Assembly: GCF_000213785.1 (NCBI RefSeq)
Contig: NC_015557.1
Location: forward strand, 620,001-684,000
Length of the DNA stretch: 64,000 bases
Reading direction: 5' to 3'
DNA from: Hydrogenobaculum sp. 3684
Lineage (GTDB): Bacteria > Aquificota > Aquificia > Aquificales > Aquificaceae
How positions within the stretch are numbered: the first letter of the stretch is position 1; each line of letters starts with the position of its first letter. The translations under genes were made by a program, and so were the position numbers. Positions 48,149 to 57,581 of this stretch are shown here, piece after piece. The notes under the pieces are model-generated. The model did not search any database, had not been told where the DNA came from, and saw only the letters and a program-made list of their open reading frames with translations.

Positions 48149-49909
48149 ATGCCTTGGGCCTCTTCGCAGACATTGGATAGAATAAAGCATACTTTTAGAA
48201 AGATAAGTATAGATACTCAGCCAAACTTTGTTTGCATCAACGTAGAAGACACTCAGGAAATCACAAATATATTAAAACATTTAAAAGATGTTGAAGATTT
48301 TAGATATTTTATAGATTTTCATGTTATAGATTTTCCTAAAGAAAAAGATAGATTTTTAGGGCAATATGTACTTGTAAATCCCTATACGTTTGAAAGACTA
48401 GCTGTAAAAGTATGGTTCAAATCAAATAAACTTCCCACTGCAAAAGAAATATTTGCTGGTGCTAAATGGGCTGAAAGAGAAGCCTATGATATGTTTGGTG
48501 TAGAATTTGAAGGTCACGAAGATGTTAAAAGGATGTTTATGTGGGAAGATTATAAATACTTCCCGCTAAGAAAAGATTTTCCACTTGGTGGCATACCAGA
48601 ACAGAAGCTTCCTTCTCTAACAGAAGTTCTAGAAGGCAATACATTTCCACCTTCTCATGACTATGAGATAATGCATACTTATGTACCTACCATAAAAGAT
48701 ATAGAAAAAACAGAGAAATCAAGAATTACAAAAAAGGGTCAGTTGGTGTTAAATTGGGGGCCATTACACCCAGGGACTCACGGTACTATGTGGTTTTTGT
48801 TTGACCTCGAGGGCGAGCATATCATACAAACTGACGTTATATTGGGACAGCTTCACAGGGGCATGGAAAAGATAGCAGAAAATCTTCACTACTTCCAATT
48901 TTTGCCTTACACAGACAGAATGGATTATCTATCTGCAGTCTGCAACGAGCTTTCTTACGTACAAGCTGTAGAAAAACTTGCTAACATAGAGGTTCCTCTA
49001 AAAGCTAAATACATAAGAACAATGTTTGCCGAGCTTCAGCGTATAAATTCACACCTTTTATGGCTTGGTACCGGTGCTCTTGATCTTGGTGCTTTAACTG
49101 TATTCTTATACGCTTTTAGAGAAAGAGAAAAAATAATGGATATAATAGAAGGCAATGCAGGTTTTAGGTTAACATCTGCCTTTTTGAGGATAGGAGGAGT
49201 TCACTACGATTTGGCAAAAGGGACACTGGAAGTAGCAAAGCACTTTGTAAAAGACTTTTATTCAAAGCTAAAAGAGTATCATGGGCTTTTAACAAGAAAT
49301 AGAATATGGTTAAAGCGTACCAAAGACGTTGGAGTTATAACTCAAGAAGACGTTTATCAATACGGTCTTACTGGTCCAGTGGCTAGAGGATCTGGAGTAG
49401 CTTACGATATAAGAAAGATAGATCCATATGCCGCTTACGACTTGGTGGATTTTGATATACCAGTTGGTGATATTGGAGATGTTTACGATAGATATTTAGT
49501 AAGAATGGAAGAGATGTATCAAAGCGCTCGCATAGTAGAACAATGTATAGAAGCCTTAGAAAAGATGCCAGAAAACGAACCATACGTAAATAAAAAGCAT
49601 CCAGCAGTGATACCTCCAAAAGAAGATGTATTCAATGATTTAGAGGATATGGTGAAATCTTTTAGGATTGTGGTACACGGTGAAAATATACCAAAAGGAG
49701 AAGTTTATTCATCCGGGGAAAATCCCAGAGGTGAACTTGGATTTTATATATATTCAATAGGTAAATCATCCCCTTATAGACTTAGAATAAGGTCTTGCTC
49801 TTTTTACAACTTGTCAGTATTTCCAAAAGTTATATATAAACACACAATTTCTGATGCCGTAGCTCTTCTTGGTAGTATAGATCCTGTAGTAGGAGAGACC
49901 GACAGATGA
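48149..49909 (+). CDS. nuoCD: NADH-quinone oxidoreductase fused subunit C/D, cluster 1
   Basis: A 586-residue fusion of NuoC (about residues 1-165, ending AEREAYDMFGVEFEGHEDVKR... and LRKDFPLGG) and NuoD (about 190-586). The NuoD part keeps the quinone-pocket motif WGPLHPGTHGTM, QLHRGMEK, YTDRMDYL and the C-terminal SLDPVVGETDR-like end (here SIDPVVGETDR). It is full length and 1 nt after nuoB. It overlaps nuoH by 4 nt. Confidence 0.97.
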   Translation: MPWASSQTLDRIKHTFRKISIDTQPNFVCINVEDTQEITNILKHLKDVEDFRYFIDFHVIDFPKEKDRFLGQYVLVNPYTFERLAVKVWFKSNKLPTAKEIFAGAKWAEREAYDMFGVEFEGHEDVKRMFMWEDYKYFPLRKDFPLGGIPEQKLPSLTEVLEGNTFPPSHDYEIMHTYVPTIKDIEKTEKSRITKKGQLVLNWGPLHPGTHGTMWFLFDLEGEHIIQTDVILGQLHRGMEKIAENLHYFQFLPYTDRMDYLSAVCNELSYVQAVEKLANIEVPLKAKYIRTMFAELQRINSHLLWLGTGALDLGALTVFLYAFREREKIMDIIEGNAGFRLTSAFLRIGGVHYDLAKGTLEVAKHFVKDFYSKLKEYHGLLTRNRIWLKRTKDVGVITQEDVYQYGLTGPVARGSGVAYDIRKIDPYAAYDLVDFDIPVGDIGDVYDRYLVRMEEMYQSARIVEQCIEALEKMPENEPYVNKKHPAVIPPKEDVFNDLEDMVKSFRIVVHGENIPKGEVYSSGENPRGELGFYIYSIGKSSPYRLRIRSCSFYNLSVFPKVIYKHTISDAVALLGSIDPVVGETDR

Positions 49910-50919
49910 ATGATATTATTTTTACAGCAATAGTGACAGCTATAAAGATTTTAGTGGTATTGGCCGTTACGTTGGGGCTTGGGGCTTATCTTACGTGGTA
50001 TGAAAGAAAATTTGCAGGTCACTTGCAAGCAAGAAGAGGTCCTACCGTTGTGGGGCCTTTTGGTCTTTTGCAGCCTTTAGCGGATGGTCTTAAGCTTATG
50101 ACAAAAGCTCCAATAATCCCAAGAGGAGTAGACATAAAACTATACTATATGGCTATCATGATGGCTTTGGTGCCAGCTATTATGCTCTTTGCAGTGGTAC
50201 CTTTTGGCCCTTCTTTTAAAATCCTGGGACACGAAGTAAAACCGATAGTGGCAAATTTAAACATAGCAATTCTATATGTATTTGCTATGGGTTCTATGGC
50301 TGCTTACGGTACACTCTTTGCGGGGTGGGCTTCCAACAGCAAATACGCTTTCATAGGCTCTTTAAGAAAAGCTGCTCTAATAGTAAGCTATGAAGTGGTG
50401 CTTGGTTTTGCAGCTTTAAGCGTAATACTTCTTGCTGGTAGCATGAATGTGTTTGATATAGTAAACGCTCAGATAAAAAGCGGTGTATGGTATATAGTAT
50501 ATCAGCCTGTAAGTTTTATATTGTTTTTGTTTTGTCTTTTAGCGGAATCTGGTAGGGTGCCTTTTGATATCCAAGAAGCCGAAGCTGAGCTTGTGACGGG
50601 TTACAACGTAGAGTACGGTGGAATGAAATTTGGTATATTTCCTTTGGCTGAGTGGTATCTTAATGTATTGGCCCTTTGTGCTATAATGGCGGTGCTTTAT
50701 TTTGGAGGCTGGGCTGGACCACACATATTTGGTCCTTTCTCTGGCTTTATTTGGTTTTTAGCAAAAACCTTTGGCTTGTTGTTTTTCGTACTGTGGGTTC
50801 ACTGGACATTGCCTAGATATCAAGCAAAAGATGTGGTGGAATTTGCCTGGAAGTACCTTCTACCAATTTCTATAATAAACCTTATAGGAACTGCATTTTT
50901 TATTTACTTCAAAGGATGA
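49906..50919 (+). CDS. nuoH: NADH-quinone oxidoreductase subunit H, cluster 1
   Basis: A 337-residue membrane subunit with eight or so helices that forms the quinone entry and first proton channel. Signatures are YERKFAGHLQARRGPTVVGP, LQPLADGLKLMTK, ASNSKYAFIGSLRKAA, AESGRVPFDIQEAEAELVTG and WTLPRY. It starts inside the nuoCD stop (ATGA). Confidence 0.98.
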   Translation: MNDIIFTAIVTAIKILVVLAVTLGLGAYLTWYERKFAGHLQARRGPTVVGPFGLLQPLADGLKLMTKAPIIPRGVDIKLYYMAIMMALVPAIMLFAVVPFGPSFKILGHEVKPIVANLNIAILYVFAMGSMAAYGTLFAGWASNSKYAFIGSLRKAALIVSYEVVLGFAALSVILLAGSMNVFDIVNAQIKSGVWYIVYQPVSFILFLFCLLAESGRVPFDIQEAEAELVTGYNVEYGGMKFGIFPLAEWYLNVLALCAIMAVLYFGGWAGPHIFGPFSGFIWFLAKTFGLLFFVLWVHWTLPRYQAKDVVEFAWKYLLPISIINLIGTAFFIYFKG

Positions 50920-50929
50920 GGTTAGTTTT

Positions 50930-51538
50930 ATGATAAAGATTAAGAGACTAAGAAGGGATGACAGTTTAGGACCTTTAGAAAGTGTTTTGTTTTTAGATTT
51001 TATAAAAGGTTTAACTATAACTATGAAAAATCTTTTAAGAAAACCTATCACTACCCAATATCCAAAAGAGAAGATAACTCCACCAAAAAGGTTTAGAGGT
51101 AAGCATGGGCATTTTGTTTATGATGGACAAGAACCACCTTCTTTAAAAGCTATAGAAGGATTCATGTCTTTTGAAAAGGGCAAATCAAGATGTGTAGCCT
51201 GCTACATGTGTCAGACCGCATGTCCTATGCCTACTCTTTTTAGGATAGAGGCAGTGCAAATGCCAGATGGCACAAAGAAAGTGGTAAGATTTGACATGAA
51301 TCTCTTAAACTGCCTATTTTGCGGATTATGCGTGGATGCTTGCCCGGTGGAATGTCTTACGATGTCGGATATCCATGAAATGGCTGTTTACAGAAGATCC
51401 CAAGCTGTCATTCATATAGATGATATGGAAAAAATAGGTGCTACAAATGCAACCGTAGTTAGAAACTTGCCGGATAGAATATGGCGAGACGATAAAGAAA
51501 GAGAAACTCTTTGGGGTAAGGTGAAATGGAACTTTTAG
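50930..51538 (+). CDS. nuoI: NADH-quinone oxidoreductase subunit I, cluster 1
   Basis: A 202-residue ferredoxin-like subunit that carries clusters N6a and N6b. Both 4Fe-4S motifs are intact: CVACYMCQTACP (about residue 86) and CLFCGLCVDACP (about 124). The N-terminal TPPKRFRGKHG segment is typical. It overlaps nuoJ by 13 nt. Confidence 0.97.
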   Translation: MIKIKRLRRDDSLGPLESVLFLDFIKGLTITMKNLLRKPITTQYPKEKITPPKRFRGKHGHFVYDGQEPPSLKAIEGFMSFEKGKSRCVACYMCQTACPMPTLFRIEAVQMPDGTKKVVRFDMNLLNCLFCGLCVDACPVECLTMSDIHEMAVYRRSQAVIHIDDMEKIGATNATVVRNLPDRIWRDDKERETLWGKVKWNF

Positions 51539-52023
51539 TGTTCGTAGTTATTTCCATTATAGCTATTGTGAGTGCCTTGGGGGCTATTCTTGTTAAAAGC
51601 CCAATACACGTTATGGTATGGTTTCTTGGATTTATTTTGTCTGTAGCGGCATCTTTTTTTGCCCTCAAAGCAGACTTGCTCGCTGGTTTGCAGCTTGTCA
51701 TATACGCAGTAGCTATAGTGGTTTTTTACGTATTAGTTATAACTACTATACCTTGGGAAAAGGTTAAAATGTTTGAAGGCTTTTATAAAAAAGAGTTTGT
51801 ATTTGCATTACCAGCTTTTTTATTTATGATAGGAGCTTCAACTTACCTTGTTATAAGCTCAAGGTTTTCTAATTTAAGACAGCCTTTACCAAAAGACAAT
51901 GTAAGCGCTCTTGGAACAGTACTTTTCACAAAGTATATAGCGCCTTTTGAATTGGCATCATTTATTTTGTTAATAGCTATGATAGGTGCTATAATATTTG
52001 GCAAGGAGAAAGCCAATGGATAA
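51526..52023 (+). CDS. nuoJ: NADH-quinone oxidoreductase subunit J, cluster 1
   Basis: A 165-residue membrane subunit with five predicted helices. The segment LAGLQLVIYAVAIVVFYVLV carries the pi-bulge helix of this subunit. It starts inside nuoI and ends 8 nt into nuoK. Confidence 0.95.
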   Translation: MELLVFVVISIIAIVSALGAILVKSPIHVMVWFLGFILSVAASFFALKADLLAGLQLVIYAVAIVVFYVLVITTIPWEKVKMFEGFYKKEFVFALPAFLFMIGASTYLVISSRFSNLRQPLPKDNVSALGTVLFTKYIAPFELASFILLIAMIGAIIFGKEKANG

Positions 52024-52312
52024 ATACTATTTGCTTCTTGGTATAGTGCTTGTATTCATTGGTATTTTTGGTATCATAATAAGGAAAAATCTAATCACTA
52101 TGCTAGTAGCCACTGAAATTATGCTAAACGGCGTAAACATATCTTTAGTATCGGTGTCTCATTTTTTAGGAAAAGTTGATGCTCAGGTCATGAGTATAAT
52201 AGTTTTAACTGTAGCAGCCTCAGAGGTGGCTATAGGTCTTGGTTTGATAGTATCTATTTTTAGATTAAAAGGTTATGAAGCTTCTGAAGAAATAACGGAG
52301 TTGAGGGATTGA
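52016..52312 (+). CDS. nuoK: NADH-quinone oxidoreductase subunit K, cluster 1
   Basis: A 98-residue subunit with three helices. The conserved glutamates lie in LVATEIMLNGVN and AASEVAIGLGLIV. I chose the ATG at 52016 because AAGGAG lies 7 nt before it; an upstream in-frame start at 51998 lies in nuoJ and would cross that site. Its TGA overlaps the nuoL ATG. Confidence 0.96.
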   Translation: MDKYYLLLGIVLVFIGIFGIIIRKNLITMLVATEIMLNGVNISLVSVSHFLGKVDAQVMSIIVLTVAASEVAIGLGLIVSIFRLKGYEASEEITELRD

Positions 52313-54004
52313 TGCAATCTCTAATACTTCTTTTCCCGCTGTTATCTTTTATAACGATAGGACTATTTGGAAGACGCATAGGTGATTTTGCCTCAGGTGT
52401 AATAAACGCTGGTGCTGGTATACTGAGCTTTATAGTGGCTCTTATCACCATGCTTTCTATGAAAGGCCCTGAAGATATAGTATTTTACAAATTCTTACCT
52501 TTATCAAATACATCTGTAGATATAGGTATATATATAGATAAGCTATCTATTAGCACTACAGTTACGGTTACTTTCGTAGCCAGTGTTATATTTGTATACG
52601 CAATAGGCTATATGAGATATCTTTTTGGCAACTGGACGTTTAAATTCTTTGCATACTTTAGCTTGTTCTTGTTCTCCATGCTTCTTATACTTTTAGGAGA
52701 TTCTCTTATACTTATGTTCTTTGGATGGGAAGGCGTTGGTCTTGCATCTTATCTTTTGATAGGATACTTTCATGAAGAGAAGTTTGCTACAAAGGCAAGC
52801 TTAGAAGCCTTTGTGATGAATAGAATAGGAGACTGGTCTTTTATTTTAGGCATCATATATACTTTTTGGTTGTTTGGGACATTATCCTTACCAAAGCTTT
52901 TTGAGAATGCCAGTTATGTTCCTGGTATTACATTAGCAACACTTCTTCTTTTTGGTGGTGCTGTGGGTAAATCAGGGCAAATACCTCTTCATACTTGGCT
53001 TCCTAATGCAATGGCTGGTCCAACTCCTGTATCAGCTCTTCTACACGCTGCTACAATGGTGGCTGCAGGTGTTTATATGGTGGCAAGACTTTATCCAATA
53101 TTTTCTTTATCTTCAACAACGCTTAGCTACATAACAATAACAGGTGTTGTTACAATGCTTTTTGCCGCCTTGGTAGCTACAGTACACGATGATATAAAAA
53201 AGATAATAGCTTTTTCTACCATGAGCCAGCTGGCAATCATGTTTACAGCCCTTGGTATGGGATTTCCAACAGCAGCTATGTTTCATCTTACAACACACGC
53301 TTTCTTTAAAGCTCTTTTATTCTTAGCCGCTGGTGCTGTAATAACAGGGCTTCATCATCACACCCAAAACATATTTGAAATGGGTGGACTCAAGAAATAC
53401 ATGCCTGTTACCTTTGGAGCTTTTATGATAGGTGCATTGGCACTTTCTGGTTTCCCTCCATTTGCCGGTTATTTTTCAAAAGATGCCATAGTATCTTCAA
53501 TAATGGATAAAAATACACTTGTAGCTACTTTAATACTCATTGCATCCTTGCTTACAGCTTATTACATAACCAGAGAAGCCTTTGTGGTGTTCTTAGGAGA
53601 AGGACATTACCATGAAGAACCTCATGAAGTGGAACCCGTAATGAGCTTTCCAATGCTTATACTAAGCTTTTTATCCCTTATGGGTGGATTTTTGCTTTGG
53701 AATTATTTCTCCTATATGAATAGTCCTATAGAAGCACCTTCTTCTTTCATAGCACATTCTATTTACGGTATCATAGTGGCCATATTAGGCATATCCCTTT
53801 CTTATCTTTTGTATGTCAAAAAGTTTGTGGATCCAAACACCCTTTATGAACTATTTAAACCTATACATACTCTTATGAAGTCCCAGTTTTACACAGAATA
53901 TATCTATCACAACATAATAGCAAAAGGCTATCTTGTCATATCAAGGCTTGTATATAAAGCAGTAGATCGTATAATAATAGATGGATTTGTGAATGGGGTG
54001 GCAA
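52311..54004 (+). repeat. 1.69-kb perfect repeat, copy 1 (5' part of nuoL-1)
   Basis: This block is the same, as far as reading both copies line by line shows, as 61799-63492 (offset 9488). It begins at the base before the nuoL ATG and ends in codon 564. Beyond either end the two loci have no recent similarity at the DNA level. The identity also holds in the other frames. Confidence 0.9.
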
Positions 54005-54213
54005 AAGTATTTATGATTTTAGTAAGATTTGTTTGGGAATTTATAGATATAAGGTTTATAGATATCATATTACATAAAATTGTCATATGGACTTTTTCTT
54101 TTGGAAGAAAGCTAAAAATTATTCAAAGCGGGTATTTAAATCAATATATATTTGTCATCCTATTAGGAATTGTGATAATATTAGGACTTATCATAAAAGG
54201 CATGAGGTTATAG
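52312..54213 (+). CDS. nuoL: NADH-quinone oxidoreductase subunit L, cluster 1
   Basis: A 634-residue antiporter-like proton-pumping subunit. It has the expected motifs: FFGWEGVGLASYLLIGYF, VGKSGQIPLHTWLPNAMAGP, TPVSALLHAATMV and HDDIKKIIAFSTMSQL. The C-terminal arm extends to the HL amphipathic helix and a last membrane anchor. The first 564 residues equal those of nuoL-2; the last 70 are unrelated (AKVFMILVRFVWEF...). I place the start at the ATG at 52312, in the TGATG overlap with nuoK. Confidence 0.97.
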   Translation: MQSLILLFPLLSFITIGLFGRRIGDFASGVINAGAGILSFIVALITMLSMKGPEDIVFYKFLPLSNTSVDIGIYIDKLSISTTVTVTFVASVIFVYAIGYMRYLFGNWTFKFFAYFSLFLFSMLLILLGDSLILMFFGWEGVGLASYLLIGYFHEEKFATKASLEAFVMNRIGDWSFILGIIYTFWLFGTLSLPKLFENASYVPGITLATLLLFGGAVGKSGQIPLHTWLPNAMAGPTPVSALLHAATMVAAGVYMVARLYPIFSLSSTTLSYITITGVVTMLFAALVATVHDDIKKIIAFSTMSQLAIMFTALGMGFPTAAMFHLTTHAFFKALLFLAAGAVITGLHHHTQNIFEMGGLKKYMPVTFGAFMIGALALSGFPPFAGYFSKDAIVSSIMDKNTLVATLILIASLLTAYYITREAFVVFLGEGHYHEEPHEVEPVMSFPMLILSFLSLMGGFLLWNYFSYMNSPIEAPSSFIAHSIYGIIVAILGISLSYLLYVKKFVDPNTLYELFKPIHTLMKSQFYTEYIYHNIIAKGYLVISRLVYKAVDRIIIDGFVNGVAKVFMILVRFVWEFIDIRFIDIILHKIVIWTFSFGRKLKIIQSGYLNQYIFVILLGIVIILGLIIKGMRL

Positions 54214-55719
54214 ATGGAATATATTACCAATGGCTCTGGGCTTATAAGTATTTCGATGTTGGTACCTATCGCAACTACTATTCTAATAGTGTTTTTACCT
54301 GAAAAGTTTACAAAACCAATAGCTTTTATTGGTTCTTTGATCACATTTCTTATTTCTTTGTATACTCTTAAGTTTCTTGATTTCTCTCATTTGTCAAATA
54401 TATATCTATATGAGAATTATCCTATAATAAAAGAACTTGGTATTTCTTATGCTGTTGGTGTAGATGGACTATCAGAGGTATTTTACATACTCTCTACATT
54501 CATATCTTTTTTAGCAATAGCTTGGTCGGTAAAAGATATTCAAATTAAAAACAGATTAAAAGAATACTATTCCATGTTTTTGTTAACTACCACGTTCCTA
54601 ATAGGGGTTTTTACAGCTTGGGATTTGATATTATTTTATATATTTTATGAGCTTACGCTAGTACCTATGATATTTGTAATAGGAGTTTGGGGATATAAGT
54701 TAAGACTTTATTCTGCTTACAAATTTTTCATATACATATTTATTTCTAGTTTGTTTTTGTTGTTTGGTATAATGATTTTATCCGCCGATAGCTTTAAGCA
54801 AACTGGTCATTTTGATGCTTTTTATCCACATCTTATACATTTAAATTTACCTCTTAGCCAGCAGATATTTTTGTTTTGGCTGTTTTTCATAGCTTTTGCA
54901 GTAAAAACACCTCTGGTACCATTTCACACATGGCTTCCAGATGCACACGGCGAGGCTCCTACAGCTGGGTCTGTGGTGTTGGCGGCTATACTTCTTAAGA
55001 TGGGTTCTTACGCCTTTTTGAGATTTAATATAGGTCTTTTCCCCGACGCATCAAAAGATCTTTGGCTTGTGATGGTGTTTATAGGTATTCTAACAATAAT
55101 CTACGCCTCTTGGATGACCATAGCTCAAAACAACATAAAGCGCTTTGTAGCTTATTCCTCCGTTAGTCATATGGGTTTTATAGTGGCAGCTATGTTCATG
55201 TTAAACTTCCAAGGTTTTAGGGCATCTGTGTTAGAGATGGTGGCTCATGGATTTTCTAGCGCATCTTTGTTTATGATAGCTGGATTTATATACAATAGAC
55301 TGCACTCTTTTAATACAAGGACTATAGCTGGTTCTGTTAGATATATGCCTATTTTTTCAATACTTGTAGCCCTTACAGGTTTTTCTGCTATGGGACTACC
55401 TGGTGGTTCTTCTTTTTGGGGTAAATTTTTAACCATAGTATCTGCAAAAGAGCATAGTTTAGATTTAGCTTTGATAGTTATAGTTAGCGCATTCTTTAGC
55501 GCCATATATATGCTTTATTTTCTTAGAAACTTATTCTTGGAAGGCAAAACCGAAGGTTCTTTTCTCATATTTACAGATATAAGAGGCATAAAACTAACAG
55601 TTATACTTAGTCTTGTGGTGCTGATGTTTACAATAGGGCTTTTCCCGTTTTTATTTTTTAACATCTTTGATGCTTCTATATCAAATATACTTCATATTGT
55701 TGGAACGGTTAAGAGGTAG
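54214..55719 (+). CDS. nuoM: NADH-quinone oxidoreductase subunit M, cluster 1
   Basis: A 501-residue antiporter-like membrane subunit with about 14 helices. The key Glu lies in FYELTLVPMIFVIGVWG, followed by KTPLVPFHTWLPDAHGEAPT and NNIKRFVAYSSVSHMGF. The gene directly abuts nuoL. It lies 3 nt before nuoN. Confidence 0.97.
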   Translation: MEYITNGSGLISISMLVPIATTILIVFLPEKFTKPIAFIGSLITFLISLYTLKFLDFSHLSNIYLYENYPIIKELGISYAVGVDGLSEVFYILSTFISFLAIAWSVKDIQIKNRLKEYYSMFLLTTTFLIGVFTAWDLILFYIFYELTLVPMIFVIGVWGYKLRLYSAYKFFIYIFISSLFLLFGIMILSADSFKQTGHFDAFYPHLIHLNLPLSQQIFLFWLFFIAFAVKTPLVPFHTWLPDAHGEAPTAGSVVLAAILLKMGSYAFLRFNIGLFPDASKDLWLVMVFIGILTIIYASWMTIAQNNIKRFVAYSSVSHMGFIVAAMFMLNFQGFRASVLEMVAHGFSSASLFMIAGFIYNRLHSFNTRTIAGSVRYMPIFSILVALTGFSAMGLPGGSSFWGKFLTIVSAKEHSLDLALIVIVSAFFSAIYMLYFLRNLFLEGKTEGSFLIFTDIRGIKLTVILSLVVLMFTIGLFPFLFFNIFDASISNILHIVGTVKR

Positions 55720-55722
55720 TCT

Positions 55723-57204
55723 ATGGATATAAGGCTTCTACTGGGTTCTACAAACTTATACGAGTTTAAATACTTGCTTCCAGAGATAACGGTGTTCATT
55801 GGTGCATTTGTCTTGTTTTTATTAGATATTGTTATGAAAAACTCAGAAACAAAGAAGAGGATTTTCTTATGGATATCCATTTTGTTTTTGGCTTTATCGA
55901 TGCTTAGTTTTTCATTTAAAAATGCATTTTTTAAAGATGTTTTCTCTGGTACTTATACTATAGATGCTCTTGGTATGTTTTCTAAAATTTTTGAGATAGT
56001 TCTCACGCTTATGGTATTACCATTTTTACACACTTACATGAACAAAAAAAATACATTTTATTACGAAGTTTATTACATAACTTTTCTTAGTTTGCTAGGT
56101 ATGATGACACTTTCTTCTTCTTACAATCTTATTGTAATATACGTATCACTTGAGATGGTATCCATCAGTTTTTATATAATGACAGCTCTTTTTAGGGGGT
56201 CTTTTATATCAAAAGAAGGTGCTTATAAGTATCTTATAATAGGTGGTATAAGCATAATAATAGCTCTTTATGGTGCAGCCTTCATGTACGGGGCTTCTAA
56301 ATCCTTGGACATAAGAGCCATCATGTCTTCTTACAACGACACCAATTCAGTTTATCTTATAGTAGGTATGATCTTGTTTTTGTTGGCTTTTGCTATAAAA
56401 ATCGGCATAATACCCTTTCACTTTTGGCTTCCGGACGCTTACACCGCAGCTCCCACTCCTATAACAGGTTTTATGGCCTCCGCTGGTAAGCTGGCGTTTT
56501 TTATACCTTTATTAAGATTAGTGCCTTACGTAAATCAATATTTATATTCTTCTTGGATGATATCTGTAAGTATATTGGCTGCTATAACCATGATAGTTGG
56601 TAATGCTTTGGCCTTAGTACAAAGCGATTTAAAAAGACTCCTGGCTTACTCTTCAATAGCCCATAGCGGATACATATTATCTGTACTGTCTTCTAACTCT
56701 AGTATGGGTTTAAAAGCGGCGATATATTTTGTATTTGTTTATAGTATAATGGGGCTTGGTGCTTTCTTAGTATTAAGTGTACTAGAACAAACTGAGGAAT
56801 GGGACAATCAACTTCCTAAAATAGGTGGATTGTATAGAAACACTGGTTTTTTGAGTATAAGTTTTGCAGTATTCATATTTGCATTACTAGGAATTCCACC
56901 AACAGTAGGCTTTGTAGGTAAAGCTTTGGTATTTTTGGGGCTTGCTATTAAAAATATATATTGGCTTGGTTTTGTTTTAATATTGGCTACAGCTATATCT
57001 ACTGGTTATTATGTAAGGATTGTGGTACTTATGTTTATGAAAGATGTAGAGATTCGCTTTAAGCCACATTATGATGTATTAGAAAATGTATCCATAGGTC
57101 TTTTGGTTTTTCTTACTTTTATACTTGGAATTTTTCCATTTGTACTATGGAATGGTATTAGCAATATTTCAGAATTTTTATTTAAAATAGCTAACATGAG
57201 GTGA
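55723..57204 (+). CDS. nuoN: NADH-quinone oxidoreductase subunit N
   Basis: A 493-residue antiporter-like subunit with the usual [38 protein letters not shown] and [19 protein letters not shown] motifs. It ends the first cluster. Its stop is followed at once by the second nuoA, so transcription probably continues through both clusters. Confidence 0.97.
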   Translation: MDIRLLLGSTNLYEFKYLLPEITVFIGAFVLFLLDIVMKNSETKKRIFLWISILFLALSMLSFSFKNAFFKDVFSGTYTIDALGMFSKIFEIVLTLMVLPFLHTYMNKKNTFYYEVYYITFLSLLGMMTLSSSYNLIVIYVSLEMVSISFYIMTALFRGSFISKEGAYKYLIIGGISIIIALYGAAFMYGASKSLDIRAIMSSYNDTNSVYLIVGMILFLLAFAIKIGIIPFHFWLPDAYTAAPTPITGFMASAGKLAFFIPLLRLVPYVNQYLYSSWMISVSILAAITMIVGNALALVQSDLKRLLAYSSIAHSGYILSVLSSNSSMGLKAAIYFVFVYSIMGLGAFLVLSVLEQTEEWDNQLPKIGGLYRNTGFLSISFAVFIFALLGIPPTVGFVGKALVFLGLAIKNIYWLGFVLILATAISTGYYVRIVVLMFMKDVEIRFKPHYDVLENVSIGLLVFLTFILGIFPFVLWNGISNISEFLFKIANMR

Positions 57205-57209
57205 TTTGT

Positions 57210-57581
57210 ATGGCTTATATAGGTCTTTTATCACTTTTGGCGGTTATGCTTGGATTAAGTGTTGTGCTTATATCGTTGAATTGGCTTTTAGGGCCTAAGA
57301 AAAAAGAGCCTTACAAAACCTATCCGTACGAATGCGGTGTTCCTCTTTACGACGATACTGCTCAGACTACGTTCCATCAAGGGTATTATATATTAGGACT
57401 TCTTCTGTTGTTATTTGATATAGAAGTGGCTTATTTATTTCCTTGGGCTGTTGTTTATAATTACCTTGGTATATTTGGATTTATAGAAGTGTTTTTGTTC
57501 CTTTTGATTTTAACCTTTGGTTTGGTGTACGCTTGGAAAAAAGAGGCTCTTGATTGGCAGTTTGATTTGGAGAGTTTGTGA
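57210..57581 (+). CDS. nuoA: NADH-quinone oxidoreductase subunit A, cluster 2
   Basis: About 123 residues. It has YPYECGVPLYDDTAQTTFHQ and FDIEVAYLFPWAVVY as in cluster 1, with clear divergence elsewhere. The ATG at 57210 has GAGG 8 nt upstream; an in-frame GTG at 57201 is less likely. Its TGA overlaps the nuoCD-2 ATG (TGATG). No nuoB follows. Confidence 0.95.
   Translation: MAYIGLLSLLAVMLGLSVVLISLNWLLGPKKKEPYKTYPYECGVPLYDDTAQTTFHQGYYILGLLLLLFDIEVAYLFPWAVVYNYLGIFGFIEVFLFLLILTFGLVYAWKKEALDWQFDLESL

Noticed and set aside
52952-53298. Short frames on both strands within nuoL, repeated at 62440-62786
   Set aside because: They are shadows of nuoL in other frames and recur only because the nuoL copies are identical.
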